A stretch of DNA of 64,000 nucleotides, from assembly GCF_004123675.1 (NCBI RefSeq), contig NZ_CP035417.1:4083501-4147500 (forward strand). Direction: 5' to 3'. The translations under genes were made by a program, and so were the position numbers. Source of the DNA: Leisingera sp. NJS204 (GTDB lineage: Bacteria > Pseudomonadota > Alphaproteobacteria > Rhodobacterales > Rhodobacteraceae). The notes below the pieces were generated by a model. That model was not told the origin of the DNA. It ran no database searches and saw only the letters and a list, made by a program, of their open reading frames with translations. Below, piece by piece: positions 28,430 through 37,764 of this stretch. Within the stretch, counting starts at the first letter, position 1; each line of letters starts with the position of its first letter.

Positions 28430-28918
28430 TTATTGGGTAGGGGCCGCTGTTGCCGCTTCGGTCTGACGGCGGGCCAGTTCGTTGCGATAGATCGCCACAA
28501 AATCAATGTTGTCCAGGTTCAGCGGCGGGAAGCCGCCGTCGCGGGTGACGTCCGACACGATGCGGCGCAGGAACGGGAAGGTCATGCGCGGGCATTCGAT
28601 CAGCAGGAACGGATGCAGTTGGTCTTCCGGCACGCCGGCGATGTTGAACACGCCGACATATTCCAGTTCCAGAACAAACAGGACTTCGCCGCCTTCCTTG
28701 TTCTTGGATTCAACAGTCAGTTTGGTGACAACTTCATACTGGTTCTCGGCCGAACGTTTTTTTGCATCCAGGTTCACCTGAACGCTGACATCGGGTTGCA
28801 CGTCGCCGCCGGTGCCTTTTTGCGCCATCACGTTTTCAAACGACATGTCGCGGATGAACTGACCCAGAACGTTCATCTGGACTTGCGGCTGCTGCTGGGC
28901 TTCGCCGTTTTCGGCCAT
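28430..28918 (-). CDS. secB: protein-export chaperone SecB
   Basis: SecB keeps exported preproteins unfolded and hands them to SecA. The 162-residue protein shows 'QFIRDMSFENV', 'QVNLDAKK' and 'LIECPRMTFPFLRRIVSDVTRDGGFPPL', all family signatures. The start at 28918 ('MAENGEAQQQ') has AGGAG seven bases upstream; the longer frame is not supported. Confidence 0.95.
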   Translation of the reverse strand: MAENGEAQQQPQVQMNVLGQFIRDMSFENVMAQKGTGGDVQPDVSVQVNLDAKKRSAENQYEVVTKLTVESKNKEGGEVLFVLELEYVGVFNIAGVPEDQLHPFLLIECPRMTFPFLRRIVSDVTRDGGFPPLNLDNIDFVAIYRNELARRQTEAATAAPTQ

Positions 28919-28974
28919 CGGGATACTCCTGAAAATTTGCTTTTGACCGTGCTTAGCAGCTTGGTCCGGGTAGC

Positions 28975-29475
28975 TCAACGGGGGCCGTCAACCCAGCCTG
29001 ACGGGGTGTTTGGACGTTCACCTTGGGTCACATCTTCATAATCTCCGTCAATGATATCATCCGGCTTGCCGGCGGTTCCAGGGTAGTTGCGGCCCTGCAT
29101 GCTGCCGGGCCCCATCTGGAACTGCGCCACTGTTACTCGGGCCCGAATGTAGCGGTAAACTGCCAGCCGCACCGGCGGTATCAGCAGGGCAAAGCCAAAG
29201 GCGTCGGTAAAGAATCCAGGGGTCAGCAGCAGCGCGCCGGCGAACAGGATCATAGCCCCGTGGGCCAAAGGTTCAGCCGGATCGGACATTTTCTGAAACG
29301 ACGACCGCAGCTGCCCCATCGCCATGCGGCCCTGGGTTTTCACCAGCCAGGTGCCCATCACGGCGGTCAGAACCACGATAGCCAGAGTCGGCCACAGCCC
29401 GATGGCGCCCCCGACTTGAATAAACAAAGCGATTTCAATGATGGGAACCATCAGAAAAGCCAGGAAGAGATACAT
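28975..29475 (-). CDS. fxsA: FxsA family membrane protein
   Basis: The 166-residue protein begins with the FxsA core: two close hydrophobic helices ('MYLFLAFLMVPIIEIALFIQVGG' region and 'LWPTLAIVVLTAVMGTWLVK'), then 'TQGRMAMGQLRSSFQ', then a third hydrophobic segment. The C-terminal third is hydrophilic and variable. FxsA is linked to exclusion of phage T7 by the F plasmid when overproduced; the normal role is unknown. The start at 29475 has AAGGAAACC upstream. Confidence 0.88.
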   Translation of the reverse strand: MYLFLAFLMVPIIEIALFIQVGGAIGLWPTLAIVVLTAVMGTWLVKTQGRMAMGQLRSSFQKMSDPAEPLAHGAMILFAGALLLTPGFFTDAFGFALLIPPVRLAVYRYIRARVTVAQFQMGPGSMQGRNYPGTAGKPDDIIDGDYEDVTQGERPNTPSGWVDGPR

Positions 29476-29590
29476 GCGGGTTTCCTTGCGATCATACACC
29501 CGGGCGGTAGACTTGCCCCCGCCCGTCACCTACATAAGGTCTGACCGCTTTGGTTTCAAACAAAGCACGAACGCCTAGCATGAGGTATCC

Positions 29591-30247
29591 ATGGAGTCGC
29601 CTGTGATTCAGCTTTTGGTTCTGGCCGGTATCGCCGTGTTTCTGATCTTGCGCTTGAAAAGCGTACTTGGGACACGCGAAGGTTTCGAAAAGCCACCGCT
29701 GCCGCAATCCGAAGCGCGGAGCCGCCGCCCCGATCTGGAAGTGATCGAAGGCGGCCCGGACCGCGACATCACCGATTATGTGGCCGAAGACAGCCCGCAA
29801 GCCCAGGCCCTGGCTGCGATGAAGCGGGTTGAGCCATCCTTTCAGGTCCAGGAATTCGTTCAGGGTGCACGCGGTGCATACGAAATGATCCTGATGGGCT
29901 TTGAGCATGGCAATCTGGACGACATCCAGCCGTTCCTGGCCGAGGATGTGTTCGAAAGCTTTGTAGACGCCGTTGCGCAGCGTGAGGATCAGGGGTTCAA
30001 GATCGAGGCTGAGTTTATCGGCGTGCGTGAAACCTCCCTGGCGGATGCCTCGCTCGACACACAAACGGGCCGCGCTGAGATCACCATGCGTTTTGTTGGT
30101 GAGATGACCTCCGTTGTCCGCGACCGCGGCGGTGATATTGTCGAAGGCGACCCCAAGGCAGTGAAGCGTCAGAAGGACACCTGGGTCTTTGCCCGCAACA
30201 TGGGCGTCGATGACCCCAATTGGCAGCTGGTAGCGACGGACGCATGA
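29591..30247 (+). CDS. Tim44-like (TimA-type) domain protein
   Basis: The 218-residue protein has one N-terminal membrane helix (about residues 6-22), a polar linker and a C-terminal Tim44/TIM21-like domain (about 85-215; 'FVQGARGAYEMILMGFEHGNLDDIQPFLAEDVFESF'-type). In mitochondria Tim44 tethers Hsp70 to the import channel; the alphaproteobacterial relatives are inner-membrane proteins of unclear function. It is divergent from fxsA/secB and overlaps mltA by four bases. Confidence 0.9.
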   Translation: MESPVIQLLVLAGIAVFLILRLKSVLGTREGFEKPPLPQSEARSRRPDLEVIEGGPDRDITDYVAEDSPQAQALAAMKRVEPSFQVQEFVQGARGAYEMILMGFEHGNLDDIQPFLAEDVFESFVDAVAQREDQGFKIEAEFIGVRETSLADASLDTQTGRAEITMRFVGEMTSVVRDRGGDIVEGDPKAVKRQKDTWVFARNMGVDDPNWQLVATDA

Positions 30248-31296
30248 TTGCGGCGCTTCGGGGGGTACTTGGGGCAGCTGCAATCGCAGGTGCCGCGATG
30301 ACCGCCTCCGGGGCGCAATCAGAAGCCGTGTCCAGCATCCTGGACTTTGCTCAGCTGGATGGCTGGGCAAAAGACGACCATGATCAGGCACTTCAGGTTT
30401 TTCTGGGAACCTGCAAGGACTTAAAGGATCCCGACTGGATTGCCTTGTGCAAGGCAGCGCAATCGCAGACCCCCGAGGGGGCGAGAGCGTTTTTCGAACT
30501 GTTCTTCCGCCCGGTTCTGATTGAGGATGGCAATCAGGCTCTGTTCACCGGCTATTTCGAGCCGGAACTGAACGGTTCCCGCTACCCCACAGGCCGGTTT
30601 CGCTATCCCGTCTACAAGATGCCGCCCGAGGCACGCGGCACCGGTTCGTGGCTGCCCCGGCGGGACATTCTGACCAGTGGTGTCATGGAATCCCGCGGGT
30701 TGGAGATTGCCTGGGTGGATGACCCGGTGGAGCTGTTCTTTCTGCAGATCCAGGGTTCTGGCCGGATCCGCTTGCCTGATGGCTCTATGATCAGGGTGGG
30801 CTATGGCGGAGCCAATGGCCACACTTATAAATCTATCGGCAAGGAGTTGGTGCGCCGCGGTGTCTACAACGCCCATCAGGTCAGCGCCCAGGTGATCAAA
30901 TCCTGGGTCCGGCGCAACCCGTCGGACGGCAAGGAGCTGCTGTTCCACAATCCGTCTTATGTGTTCTTTCGCGAAGTGCGCAAAGTGGCTGCCTCCAAAG
31001 GGCCGCTTGGCGCTATGAACCGCTCGGTCACGCCAATGCGCACCATTGCCGCCGATCCCGCATACACCCCGCTGGGTGCGCCGGTCTGGGTGGAAAAGGA
31101 CGGGCATATGCCGCTGCGACGCCTGATGGTGGCGCAGGATACCGGATCCGCAATAAAGGGCGCGCAGCGGGCTGATATTTTTGTCGGCACAGGTGATGAG
31201 GCCGGCGAGACCGCCGGAACCATGAAAGACCCTGGGCGGATGGTGGTTCTGCTGCCGATCCAGCGGGCCTATGCGATGCTGCCGGAAGACCTTTGA
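30244..31296 (+). CDS. mltA: membrane-bound lytic murein transglycosylase A
   Basis: MltA cleaves peptidoglycan glycan strands to 1,6-anhydro products. The MltA domain ('TGYFEPELNGSR' and later 'FFLQIQGSGRIRLPDG') is followed by a 3D domain with catalytic Asp in 'AQDTGSAIKGAQRADIFVGTG'. An N-terminal hydrophobic stretch (about residues 8-25) acts as signal; no clear lipobox is visible. The ATG at 30244 overlaps the upstream stop (ATGA). Confidence 0.94.
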   Translation: MIAALRGVLGAAAIAGAAMTASGAQSEAVSSILDFAQLDGWAKDDHDQALQVFLGTCKDLKDPDWIALCKAAQSQTPEGARAFFELFFRPVLIEDGNQALFTGYFEPELNGSRYPTGRFRYPVYKMPPEARGTGSWLPRRDILTSGVMESRGLEIAWVDDPVELFFLQIQGSGRIRLPDGSMIRVGYGGANGHTYKSIGKELVRRGVYNAHQVSAQVIKSWVRRNPSDGKELLFHNPSYVFFREVRKVAASKGPLGAMNRSVTPMRTIAADPAYTPLGAPVWVEKDGHMPLRRLMVAQDTGSAIKGAQRADIFVGTGDEAGETAGTMKDPGRMVVLLPIQRAYAMLPEDL

Positions 31297-31884
31297 ATGA
31301 CACGGCGGAAACTGACAGGAGATGAGATCGACCTCTGGCACAAGGTCGTTAAACACGCAGAACGTATACATCCGGGCGCGCATTCCACGCCCCCTGCTCC
31401 GCCGATGCCGAAACCCAAACCGGTTAAGCACCCTGAGCCGAGATTGGATCCGTTTGAGATTGGAAGCCGCGCCAAGCCCAAACCGCTGAAACACGATCTG
31501 AAGCCTTCGATTGCCCGCAGCCTGGCCGGCAATCCGGTGCAGATGGATGAGAAATCCTTCCGCCGTATGAAGCGCGGCAAACTTAGGCCGGAAGGCAAGC
31601 TGGACCTGCACGGCATGAGGATCGACTCGGCGCACCCTGCCCTCACCCGGTTTATTCTGTCTGCCCAGGCCTCCGGAAAACGGCTGGTGCTGGTGATCAC
31701 CGGCAAGGGCAAGGATCGCGATGAGCCAGGCCCGATGCCGGTCCCGCGCGGGGTGCTGCGCCACAAGGTGCCGCAATGGCTGTCGCTGCCGCCGCTGGCG
31801 CAAGCAGTGATGCAGGTCACCCCTGCCCACATCAGCCATGGCGGTGAAGGCGCCTATTACGTTTATCTCAGACGCAGCCGCTGA
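31297..31884 (+). CDS. Smr (MutS2-type) domain protein
   Basis: The 195-residue protein has a basic, Pro-rich N-terminal half and a C-terminal Smr domain (from about residue 100) with 'KLDLHGMRIDSAHPALTRFI' and 'VLVITGKGK'. Smr domains are nucleases in other proteins; here the substrate is unknown. It directly abuts the mltA stop (no gap), so the Tim44-mltA-smr genes form one unit. Confidence 0.92.
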   Translation: MTRRKLTGDEIDLWHKVVKHAERIHPGAHSTPPAPPMPKPKPVKHPEPRLDPFEIGSRAKPKPLKHDLKPSIARSLAGNPVQMDEKSFRRMKRGKLRPEGKLDLHGMRIDSAHPALTRFILSAQASGKRLVLVITGKGKDRDEPGPMPVPRGVLRHKVPQWLSLPPLAQAVMQVTPAHISHGGEGAYYVYLRRSR

Positions 31885-31890
31885 CGCCGC

Positions 31891-33006
31891 TTATCTGTTG
31901 TCCGCGGGCGTGCTTTCCAGTGCAACCTTGATGGTGCTGTCCTGAATAACAATCTGACCCGGCAAAATCTTTTGCAACAGGTCCTGGTTGTGCGTGAATG
32001 TGTCTGCGGTTTCCCGCGCACCGTTCAACAGGGCAATCAGCGCCGGGGACGAGGCTGCCACAAAATGCTGCGATTCCGCTTCATCTGCAAAGGCTGTGGT
32101 GTCGATCACTTCCACCGGCAGACCGCTGACTGCGTCAATACTGTCCAGATTTCCCAGTCTTTCACGGCCATTCAGGCCGCGCAGGCGCTGTGACAGTGTC
32201 AGGACGTTATCTTTTCGTGAAACGAAAATAAGGAACGGCTGCGGCACCTGCGTGAATCTCTGCATCTGGGATTTGAACACGTCGACATCCAGATCGGGTG
32301 ACATCAGGATGACACCGCCCAGGTTCTGCGCTGTCCAGCCAGGCGTTTTGATCTCCATCTGGCGCAGGGTTTCCATCGTGAGCAGCCCGCCCATGGAGTG
32401 GGCAACAACCACAATCCGTTCGACCGCGGACGCGCGCAGATTGCGCAGGAGTGCCTCCAGCCCGTCGCGGGCAAACAGCACGCTGTCGCCATCATAGGCA
32501 TAGCCCAGCGGACGGCCCTTGCTTGGCCAGGAATAGATGACCGTTGCCCCGGGAACATTAATGTCGTGGGTCAACTGGGCAGCACGGAAAGCGGTCTCGG
32601 CCTGGGTGGAATTGAAACCGTGAACAAAAACCGTGACTTCGCGCTCCTGTTTGGGAAACTTTGCCAGCTCTTGCTGCAGCCGGGCGGAAAAGGCTGCCTC
32701 TGTCGCAAACGTCTTTCGTCCTGCCATGGTGAATTCAGTGGAAGGGTCCGGGTTTGCGTAGCCGAACTTCAGCGAACCGGGCTTATGATCCGGCGGGATT
32801 GAAACTGTGAGTTCAAGCAGGCTGACTCCATCGGTGCGCTCTGACCCAAAGGTGCCGTCCGGCAGCGGTTCGCGGTTTGTGGCTGCGAAAATGGTCTTGG
32901 GACTGCCCAGTTCCAACGCCTCAGGAACTGTTGGTGTAAAAGATCTGTCAGTACAGGCCGCCAGAAGGACCATGATCACACCGGAAATCAGGCGCAGCCC
33001 GTGCAT
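31891..33006 (-). CDS. lipoprotein alpha/beta hydrolase (DUF900)
   Basis: The 371-residue protein starts with a lipoprotein signal ending in the lipobox LLAAC (about residues 15-19). The DUF900 hydrolase domain shows 'VTVFVHGFNSTQAE' (oxyanion region) and 'VVAHSMGGLL' with the nucleophilic serine. The start at 33006 is preceded by GAGGTGAA. The substrate is unknown; family members look like esterases or lipases. Its 3' end is six bases from the convergent smr gene. Confidence 0.85.
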   Translation of the reverse strand: MHGLRLISGVIMVLLAACTDRSFTPTVPEALELGSPKTIFAATNREPLPDGTFGSERTDGVSLLELTVSIPPDHKPGSLKFGYANPDPSTEFTMAGRKTFATEAAFSARLQQELAKFPKQEREVTVFVHGFNSTQAETAFRAAQLTHDINVPGATVIYSWPSKGRPLGYAYDGDSVLFARDGLEALLRNLRASAVERIVVVAHSMGGLLTMETLRQMEIKTPGWTAQNLGGVILMSPDLDVDVFKSQMQRFTQVPQPFLIFVSRKDNVLTLSQRLRGLNGRERLGNLDSIDAVSGLPVEVIDTTAFADEAESQHFVAASSPALIALLNGARETADTFTHNQDLLQKILPGQIVIQDSTIKVALESTPADNR

Positions 33007-33084
33007 AATGTTCACCTCAATCAATTGGCGGCAGGCTACTCCACCTGCCGCCAAAGTCCAGTGGCCGCAACGTTCTCTGGCAAT

Positions 33085-34395
33085 TTAGAGCACGTAACGG
33101 CTGACATCAGCTGAGCGGCCAAGCTCGCCCAGATTTTTCTTCACAAAACTTGCGTCCACAGTGACCGCTTCGCCCGAGCGGTCCGGCGCTGTAAATGACA
33201 GCTCCTCAAAAACCCGCTCCATCACCGTGTACAGCCGCCGGGCGCCGATGTTTTCCACGGTCTGGTTTACTTCGGCGGCAATCTTGGCCAACGCGGCGAT
33301 ACCGTCTTCGGTAAAGGTTACCTCAACCTCTTCCGTGCCCATCAATGCAGTATACTGGAGGGTCAATGCGTTGTCGGTCTCGGTCAGGATACGCACGAAA
33401 TCCGCTTCGGTCAGCGCCCGCAGGCTTACCCGGATCGGCAGACGGCCCTGCAGTTCCGGCAGCAGGTCCGAGGGTTTGGCAATATGGAACGCGCCGGAGG
33501 CAATGAACAGGATGTGGTCGGTCTTGACCGGTCCGTGTTTGGTGCTGACGGTGGTGCCTTCGATCAGCGGCAGCAGATCGCGCTGCACGCCTTCGCGGCT
33601 GACGTCGCCGCCGCGGGTCTCCTGGCGGGCGCAGACTTTGTCGATTTCGTCCAGAAAAACGATGCCGTTCTGTTCCACCGATTCCAGCGCGATGCGGGTG
33701 ACGGTTTCATCGTCCAGCAGCTTGTCTGCCTCTTCGCTGATCAGCACCTCATAGCTTTCGGAAACGGTCATCTTTTTGCGGGTGGTGCGTCCGCCCATCG
33801 CCTTGCCGAACAGGTCGCCCAGGTTCAGCGCACCCATATTGCCGCCGGGCTGGCCGGGGATTTCGAACATATTGCCCATCGGGTTGGAGGTGTCTGCAAC
33901 ATCCAGTTCGATCACTGTGTCGTCGAGTTCGCCGGATTTCAGCTTCTTGCGGAACATTTCGCGGGTGGCTTCGCGCGCGTCTGAGCCGGCAATGGCTTCC
34001 AGCACTCTGTTCTCGGCAGCTTTCTGGGCGTTGGCTTTCACATCCTCGCGCATGAATTCGCGGGTCTGGGCGATGGCGCTGTCTGCCAGATCCCGGATGA
34101 TCTGCTCCACATCGCGGCCCACATATCCGACCTCAGTGAACTTGGTCGCCTCAATCTTGATGAAGGGCGCGCGTGCCAGCTTGGCGAGACGACGGGAAAT
34201 TTCAGTTTTGCCAACACCGGTTGGGCCGATCATCAGGATGTTCTTCGGGTATACCTCATCCCGCAGGTCATCAGCCAGCTGCTTGCGCCGCCAGCGGCTG
34301 CGCAGGGCCACGGCCACGGCACGTTTGGCTTCTTTCTGGCCGATGATGAAACGGTCCAGCTCAGAAACGATTTCGCGTGGGGTCAGATCAGTCAT
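33085..34395 (-). CDS. hslU: ATP-dependent protease ATPase subunit HslU (ClpY)
   Basis: HslU unfolds substrates and feeds them to the HslV protease. 'GPTGVGKT' lies at residues 57-64, Walker B is '[11 protein letters not shown]', and the C-terminal tail ends 'DVSRYVL', which docks into HslV. The start at 34395 gives 436 residues, the normal size; the upstream extension in the same frame is not supported. hslV is separated from it by a membrane-protein gene. Confidence 0.96.
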   Translation of the reverse strand: MTDLTPREIVSELDRFIIGQKEAKRAVAVALRSRWRRKQLADDLRDEVYPKNILMIGPTGVGKTEISRRLAKLARAPFIKIEATKFTEVGYVGRDVEQIIRDLADSAIAQTREFMREDVKANAQKAAENRVLEAIAGSDAREATREMFRKKLKSGELDDTVIELDVADTSNPMGNMFEIPGQPGGNMGALNLGDLFGKAMGGRTTRKKMTVSESYEVLISEEADKLLDDETVTRIALESVEQNGIVFLDEIDKVCARQETRGGDVSREGVQRDLLPLIEGTTVSTKHGPVKTDHILFIASGAFHIAKPSDLLPELQGRLPIRVSLRALTEADFVRILTETDNALTLQYTALMGTEEVEVTFTEDGIAALAKIAAEVNQTVENIGARRLYTVMERVFEELSFTAPDRSGEAVTVDASFVKKNLGELGRSADVSRYVL

Positions 34396-34408
34396 TGGTA
34401 CTTCCGTT

Positions 34409-35479
34409 TCAGTGGGATGGCGGCAGCCGGTCAAGCGGCAGCACGCCAGACAAGAGGGAGAGCAGCGCAGCACGGATATGGCTCCAGAAAGCCCCCAGAG
34501 CGACCAGGAACACGCCGAGCGCCAGGATCGTAATGGCGGTGCCTTCACCGTTGAAAACAGTTCCTGCAAGGGTAACGCTATAGCCGATTGCGGCAATCAG
34601 GAACGAGCGCCGGTCAATGATGATTGCGATCATGGCAAACAGCAGCAGCACACCGAGCAGCAGCATGTTGGAACCTGCGGTACCGGCGTCCAGCAAGCTG
34701 AGCGCAATAGTATTCACCAGGGCCGGCGCTGCAACGACGTGCAGCCAGAAACCTTGGGCCGAGCGCCTGGTTACCCGGTGCGGATCGCTGAGATCAAAGG
34801 CCATGGCTGCAGTAAATACAGCAAATCCGACGGCCAGCGTGATCCAGGCAAACGGCCCGCTGGCCGACAGCAGGAATAGGTCGCTGATGCCGGCAGGAGT
34901 GCCTGCCTGTATCGATCCTGATAAGAGGGCGAGAACAAAGATACCCAAGGCGATCAGTGCCATGGCAAAAGGAACGCGAAAGCGCAGCCAGAAAACAGCA
35001 ATGGCAACGGTTGCCAGCGCAAATGGCAGCGGCAGGCTCGAAAAATCGTTCTGCGCGATCATGAAGGGCTGGGAGTAGCCAGCAGAAAAACCGGTACCGG
35101 CGTTGCCGGCCCACAGAAGCGAGAGTGCGATCGCGGGTGCCACCATCCGGCGGCGGCGGATGAAGTATTCAGACAGCATCCAAAGCACGGCTGCACCGGC
35201 GATGGCCGAATAGACGGCCTTGTCCTGATAGCCGCCGATTGACCCGGCCAGATCAACCGCTGTGAAGGCCATCCAGCCAGAGGCCAGGATTAACAGCCCG
35301 ATCACAATGAAGATTTCATTGAACCCCTTGAACAGTTCAAAGGGTTCATCGCCAGGCGCCAGATTCTCCCGTGCGCCTCTGCGGCTGTGCGCCAAAGCCA
35401 GAAGCGAGGCAGCTTGGGCCTCGGTCAGCAAGCCGGACCCTACAGCAGCCCGCAGATCAATTTGATCTATCTGGGTCAT
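34409..35479 (-). CDS. polytopic membrane protein between hslV and hslU (DUF2157-like)
   Basis: The 356-residue protein has a soluble N-terminal part (about 1-55) and around ten hydrophobic helices, including a '[15 protein letters not shown]' first helix. The pattern resembles the DUF2157 group, but I cannot be certain. Function is unknown. It starts one base after hslV and ends 13 bases before hslU, so it is transcribed with the protease genes. Confidence 0.7.
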   Translation of the reverse strand: MTQIDQIDLRAAVGSGLLTEAQAASLLALAHSRRGARENLAPGDEPFELFKGFNEIFIVIGLLILASGWMAFTAVDLAGSIGGYQDKAVYSAIAGAAVLWMLSEYFIRRRRMVAPAIALSLLWAGNAGTGFSAGYSQPFMIAQNDFSSLPLPFALATVAIAVFWLRFRVPFAMALIALGIFVLALLSGSIQAGTPAGISDLFLLSASGPFAWITLAVGFAVFTAAMAFDLSDPHRVTRRSAQGFWLHVVAAPALVNTIALSLLDAGTAGSNMLLLGVLLLFAMIAIIIDRRSFLIAAIGYSVTLAGTVFNGEGTAITILALGVFLVALGAFWSHIRAALLSLLSGVLPLDRLPPSH

Positions 35480-35480
35480 A

Positions 35481-36044
35481 TCAGCTTTCCTGGCCTATGC
35501 TCTCAACTGTGAGGTTGCCATTGGTGTAAACGCAGATTTCAGCAGCGATGGCCATGGCATCGCGGGCCACAGCTTCGGCGGATTTGCCGCTGTCCATCAT
35601 GCCGCGTGCTGCTGCCAGGGCAAAATTTCCGCCGGAGCCGATGGCAGCCACGTTGTGCTCAGGCTCCAGCACGTCGCCGGCACCGGTGATCACGAACATG
35701 TCGGCACCATCGGTGACGATCAGCATGGCCTCCAGTTTCTGCAGGTATTTATCGGTGCGCCAGTCCTTGGCCAGTTCCACGCTTGCCCGCGCCAGTTGGC
35801 CTGGAGTGGCCTCGAGCTTGGCTTCCAGCCGCTCCAGCAGGGTGAATGCATCGGCTGTTGATCCGGCAAATCCCGCCACCACGTCAAACCCGCCCGGGGA
35901 CAGGCGGCGCACCTTGCGGGCTGTGCCTTTGATCACCGTCTGTCCCAGCGACACCTGGCCGTCGCCGGCGATGACAACCTGGCCATCCTTCTTCACGCCG
36001 ATGATGGTGGTGCCGTGCCAGCCGGGGAATTGATCGTCTGCCAT
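35481..36044 (-). CDS. hslV: ATP-dependent protease peptidase subunit HslV (ClpQ)
   Basis: HslV is the proteasome-like peptidase. The mature enzyme begins with a catalytic threonine; here '[14 protein letters not shown]' places it at Thr12, after a propeptide of 11 residues. '[21 protein letters not shown]' and '[16 protein letters not shown]' are family signatures. The start at 36044 has GGAGG upstream and lies about 20 bases after a predicted heat-shock promoter. Confidence 0.95.
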   Translation of the reverse strand: MADDQFPGWHGTTIIGVKKDGQVVIAGDGQVSLGQTVIKGTARKVRRLSPGGFDVVAGFAGSTADAFTLLERLEAKLEATPGQLARASVELAKDWRTDKYLQKLEAMLIVTDGADMFVITGAGDVLEPEHNVAAIGSGGNFALAAARGMMDSGKSAEAVARDAMAIAAEICVYTNGNLTVESIGQES

Positions 36045-36264
36045 TTGTGCCTCCGCTTTATTGCCCTCTATATGGAACCATCCCACCGCCGGCACAAGAG
36101 AACGCGCAAAGTCCACTGCCCGGCAGCAGCTGCAGGGCTGTTCACTGCTATGCAGAAATTGCAATCCGGGGCTGATGAACCGGCAATTGTGAGACTCAGC
36201 TGCACATCCTAAATGGGGCTCACAACCGGCACAGGGTCGGCTGTTTCTCAGAAGGACTAGCGCT
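36045..36264. other. divergent intergene hslV / DUF1127
   Basis: The gap of 220 bases holds an RpoH-like promoter for hslV (36070-36098). On the other side I see no obvious promoter for the DUF1127 gene. No additional ORF is convincing. Confidence 0.5.
36070..36098 (-). promoter_or_regulatory. RpoH (sigma32)-like promoter of hslV
   Basis: On the minus strand CTTGTG (-35) and CCATAT (-10) are separated by 17 bases, fitting the alphaproteobacterial RpoH pattern (CTTG-N17-CTATAT type). The -10 box is about 25 bases upstream of the hslV ATG, leaving a short leader with the ribosome site. Confidence 0.6.
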
Positions 36265-36456
36265 ATGACTACCGCAAACATCTATGCGCCGCTCGGAGCA
36301 GTCACCGTTCTCCGCGTGGTCGACACATTGATCAACGTGAAAACTGCTCTCGTGGAATGGAACGAGAGCCGTGAAACCCGCAAGGCTTTGGCCCGGTTGT
36401 CGGACGCTCAGCTGGAAGACATCGGCATGAACCGTGCTGATATCGCCAATATCTGA
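36265..36456 (+). CDS. DUF1127 family small protein
   Basis: The 63-residue protein ends with a DUF1127 (YjiS-like) domain: '[22 protein letters not shown]' (about 40-61), rich in Arg, Leu and Asp. Related small proteins in alphaproteobacteria affect RNA turnover and phosphate or stress responses, but the role of this one is unknown. AGAAGGA lies before the ATG, and a terminator follows. Confidence 0.88.
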   Translation: MTTANIYAPLGAVTVLRVVDTLINVKTALVEWNESRETRKALARLSDAQLEDIGMNRADIANI

Positions 36457-36482
36457 TATCAGATGATCAGCAGTTTTGAATG

Positions 36483-36508
36483 AGCCGCCCGTTATCGGGC
36501 GGCTTTGT
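36483..36508 (+). terminator. terminator after the DUF1127 gene
   Basis: AGCCGCCCG and CGGGCGGCT arms form a perfect nine-base stem with a TTAT loop, then TTGTT. Confidence 0.88.
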
Positions 36509-36880
36509 TCATTTTTGGATGCTGGTTTTATACTTGCCAGCCTGATCCGGCAGCCAGGCCTCGATCGCAGCCGTGGCGACCACATGACGCGTTCCGGCTT
36601 CTGCATCCTCTACATCCAGCCCGCCCATCACGGCGCGCACACTGGCGCGGCCCCGCGGCAAATCCTGGGCCACCAGATCGCAATCCACTGCTTCCGGCTG
36701 CTTCACACCGATCGTCACGTCCACCCGCATTTCGCCGTGATCAATCCCGAGCTTAGCAAACAGGGTGATCGACGAATGGTGCAACGCGTCCTGCACCGCA
36801 CGGCGGGCGGCCTTGGTGTAATCCTGGCCATACAGGTCATTGCCGGTGCCCATTTCCAGGATGATGCGTTTTTCGGTCAT
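36509..36880 (-). CDS. Lin0512 family protein (paralogue 2)
   Basis: The 123-residue protein resembles the conserved hypothetical Lin0512 family: 'EMGTGNDLYGQDYTKAARRAVQDALHHSSI' then 'VDVTIGVKQPEAVD' and 'LPRGRASVRAVMGGL'. It shares the same layout with its upstream neighbour at about one third to one half identical positions by eye, so the pair arose by tandem duplication. Biochemical function is unknown. Its ATG overlaps the upstream stop (ATGA). Confidence 0.8.
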   Translation of the reverse strand: MTEKRIILEMGTGNDLYGQDYTKAARRAVQDALHHSSITLFAKLGIDHGEMRVDVTIGVKQPEAVDCDLVAQDLPRGRASVRAVMGGLDVEDAEAGTRHVVATAAIEAWLPDQAGKYKTSIQK

Positions 36881-37224
36881 TCCGCTGCCTCCATGTCAAA
36901 GGACACAATCACGGCCGCATTGGCGATTACCGTGCAGCCGCCGTGGGGCTTTTCGATATTGAGACCACCCTTCACAACCCGGATGCTGGGCTGACCATAG
37001 GGGAAAATCCCCAGCAGCGCATCCTTGTCCACGGCTTCGGGTTTCTGAACGCCGATCTCTGCGTCGATGATCATGTCTTCTTTCTGGAAATCAAACAGTT
37101 CCGCCATGCTGACGGAGTTGTGCCACAGCGCGTCCTTGATCGCGCGGCGGGCAGCTTCGGTGTAATCTTCGCGCCTGAGCGATGTGCCCATGCCGAATTC
37201 CACCAATACCCGGGTCTTGGCCAT
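36877..37224 (-). CDS. Lin0512 family protein (paralogue 1)
   Basis: The 115-residue protein begins 'MAKTRVLVEFGMGTSLRREDYTEAARRAIKDALWHNS' and continues with 'IDAEIGVQKPEAVDKDALL' and 'PYGQPSIRVVKGGL', the same pattern as the downstream paralogue. The start at 37224 has AGGAGGCACT upstream; the longer frame to 37542 is a read-through of non-coding DNA and trxA antisense. The two proteins may form a hetero-oligomer (inference from overlap and similarity). Confidence 0.8.
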   Translation of the reverse strand: MAKTRVLVEFGMGTSLRREDYTEAARRAIKDALWHNSVSMAELFDFQKEDMIIDAEIGVQKPEAVDKDALLGIFPYGQPSIRVVKGGLNIEKPHGGCTVIANAAVIVSFDMEAAE

Positions 37225-37322
37225 AGTGCCTCCTGTATCTGTTCCGGGCCGGACCGTTACAGGCAATGGAGGCAATGGAAAGAGCCAGTTTACCGTCCGC
37301 AGATACACCAGCGTATGCGTGC

Positions 37323-37356
37323 AAAAGAAAAGGGCTGTCCCCGCGGGGACAACCCT
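37323..37356 (-). terminator. terminator after trxA
   Basis: On the minus strand AGGG-(mismatch)-TGTCCCC pairs with GGGGACA-(mismatch)-CCCT around a GC loop, and is followed by TTTTCTTTT. Confidence 0.9.
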
Positions 37357-37381
37357 CTGAAATCCGCAAAAAGGATCAGGC

Positions 37382-37702
37382 TCAGATCGAGTCTTCGATC
37401 CAGCTTTGCAGCGCAGCTTTGGGGGCGGCGCCGGCACGGTTCGAAACCACTTGGCCGTCCTTGAAGATAAACAGCGCCGGAATTCCGCGCACACCCATGG
37501 CGGCGGCGGAGTTCGGGTTGTTGTCGACATCGACCTTGGCAATTTTCACCTTGCCGCCGAATTCTGCGGCAAGTTCCTCCAAAGCGGGGCCAATCTGCTT
37601 ACAGGGACCGCACCACTCAGCCCAGAAATCCACCACAACGGGGATGTCGGAGTTCTTGACTTCGGCGTCAAAAGTGGCGTCGGTGACGGCTACGGTGGAC
37701 AT
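37382..37702 (-). CDS. trxA: thioredoxin
   Basis: The 106-residue protein is a classical thioredoxin with the active site WCGPC (Cys31, Cys34), '[28 protein letters not shown]' with the cis-proline, and a C-terminal helix. It reduces protein disulfides in the cytoplasm. The start at 37702 has GGAG eight bases upstream; further in-frame codons upstream overlap that site. It is 62 bases downstream of addA. Confidence 0.96.
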   Translation of the reverse strand: MSTVAVTDATFDAEVKNSDIPVVVDFWAEWCGPCKQIGPALEELAAEFGGKVKIAKVDVDNNPNSAAAMGVRGIPALFIFKDGQVVSNRAGAAPKAALQSWIEDSI

Positions 37703-37764
37703 ATGCATGTCTCCATGAGTGTGTGGCAACTGGAGTTGGAACCTAGGTACGGCTTAACTGATCG

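Noticed and set aside
30421..31839. Minus-strand open frame of 472 codons
   Set aside because: Antisense shadow of mltA and the Smr gene; composition is that of reverse-read codons.
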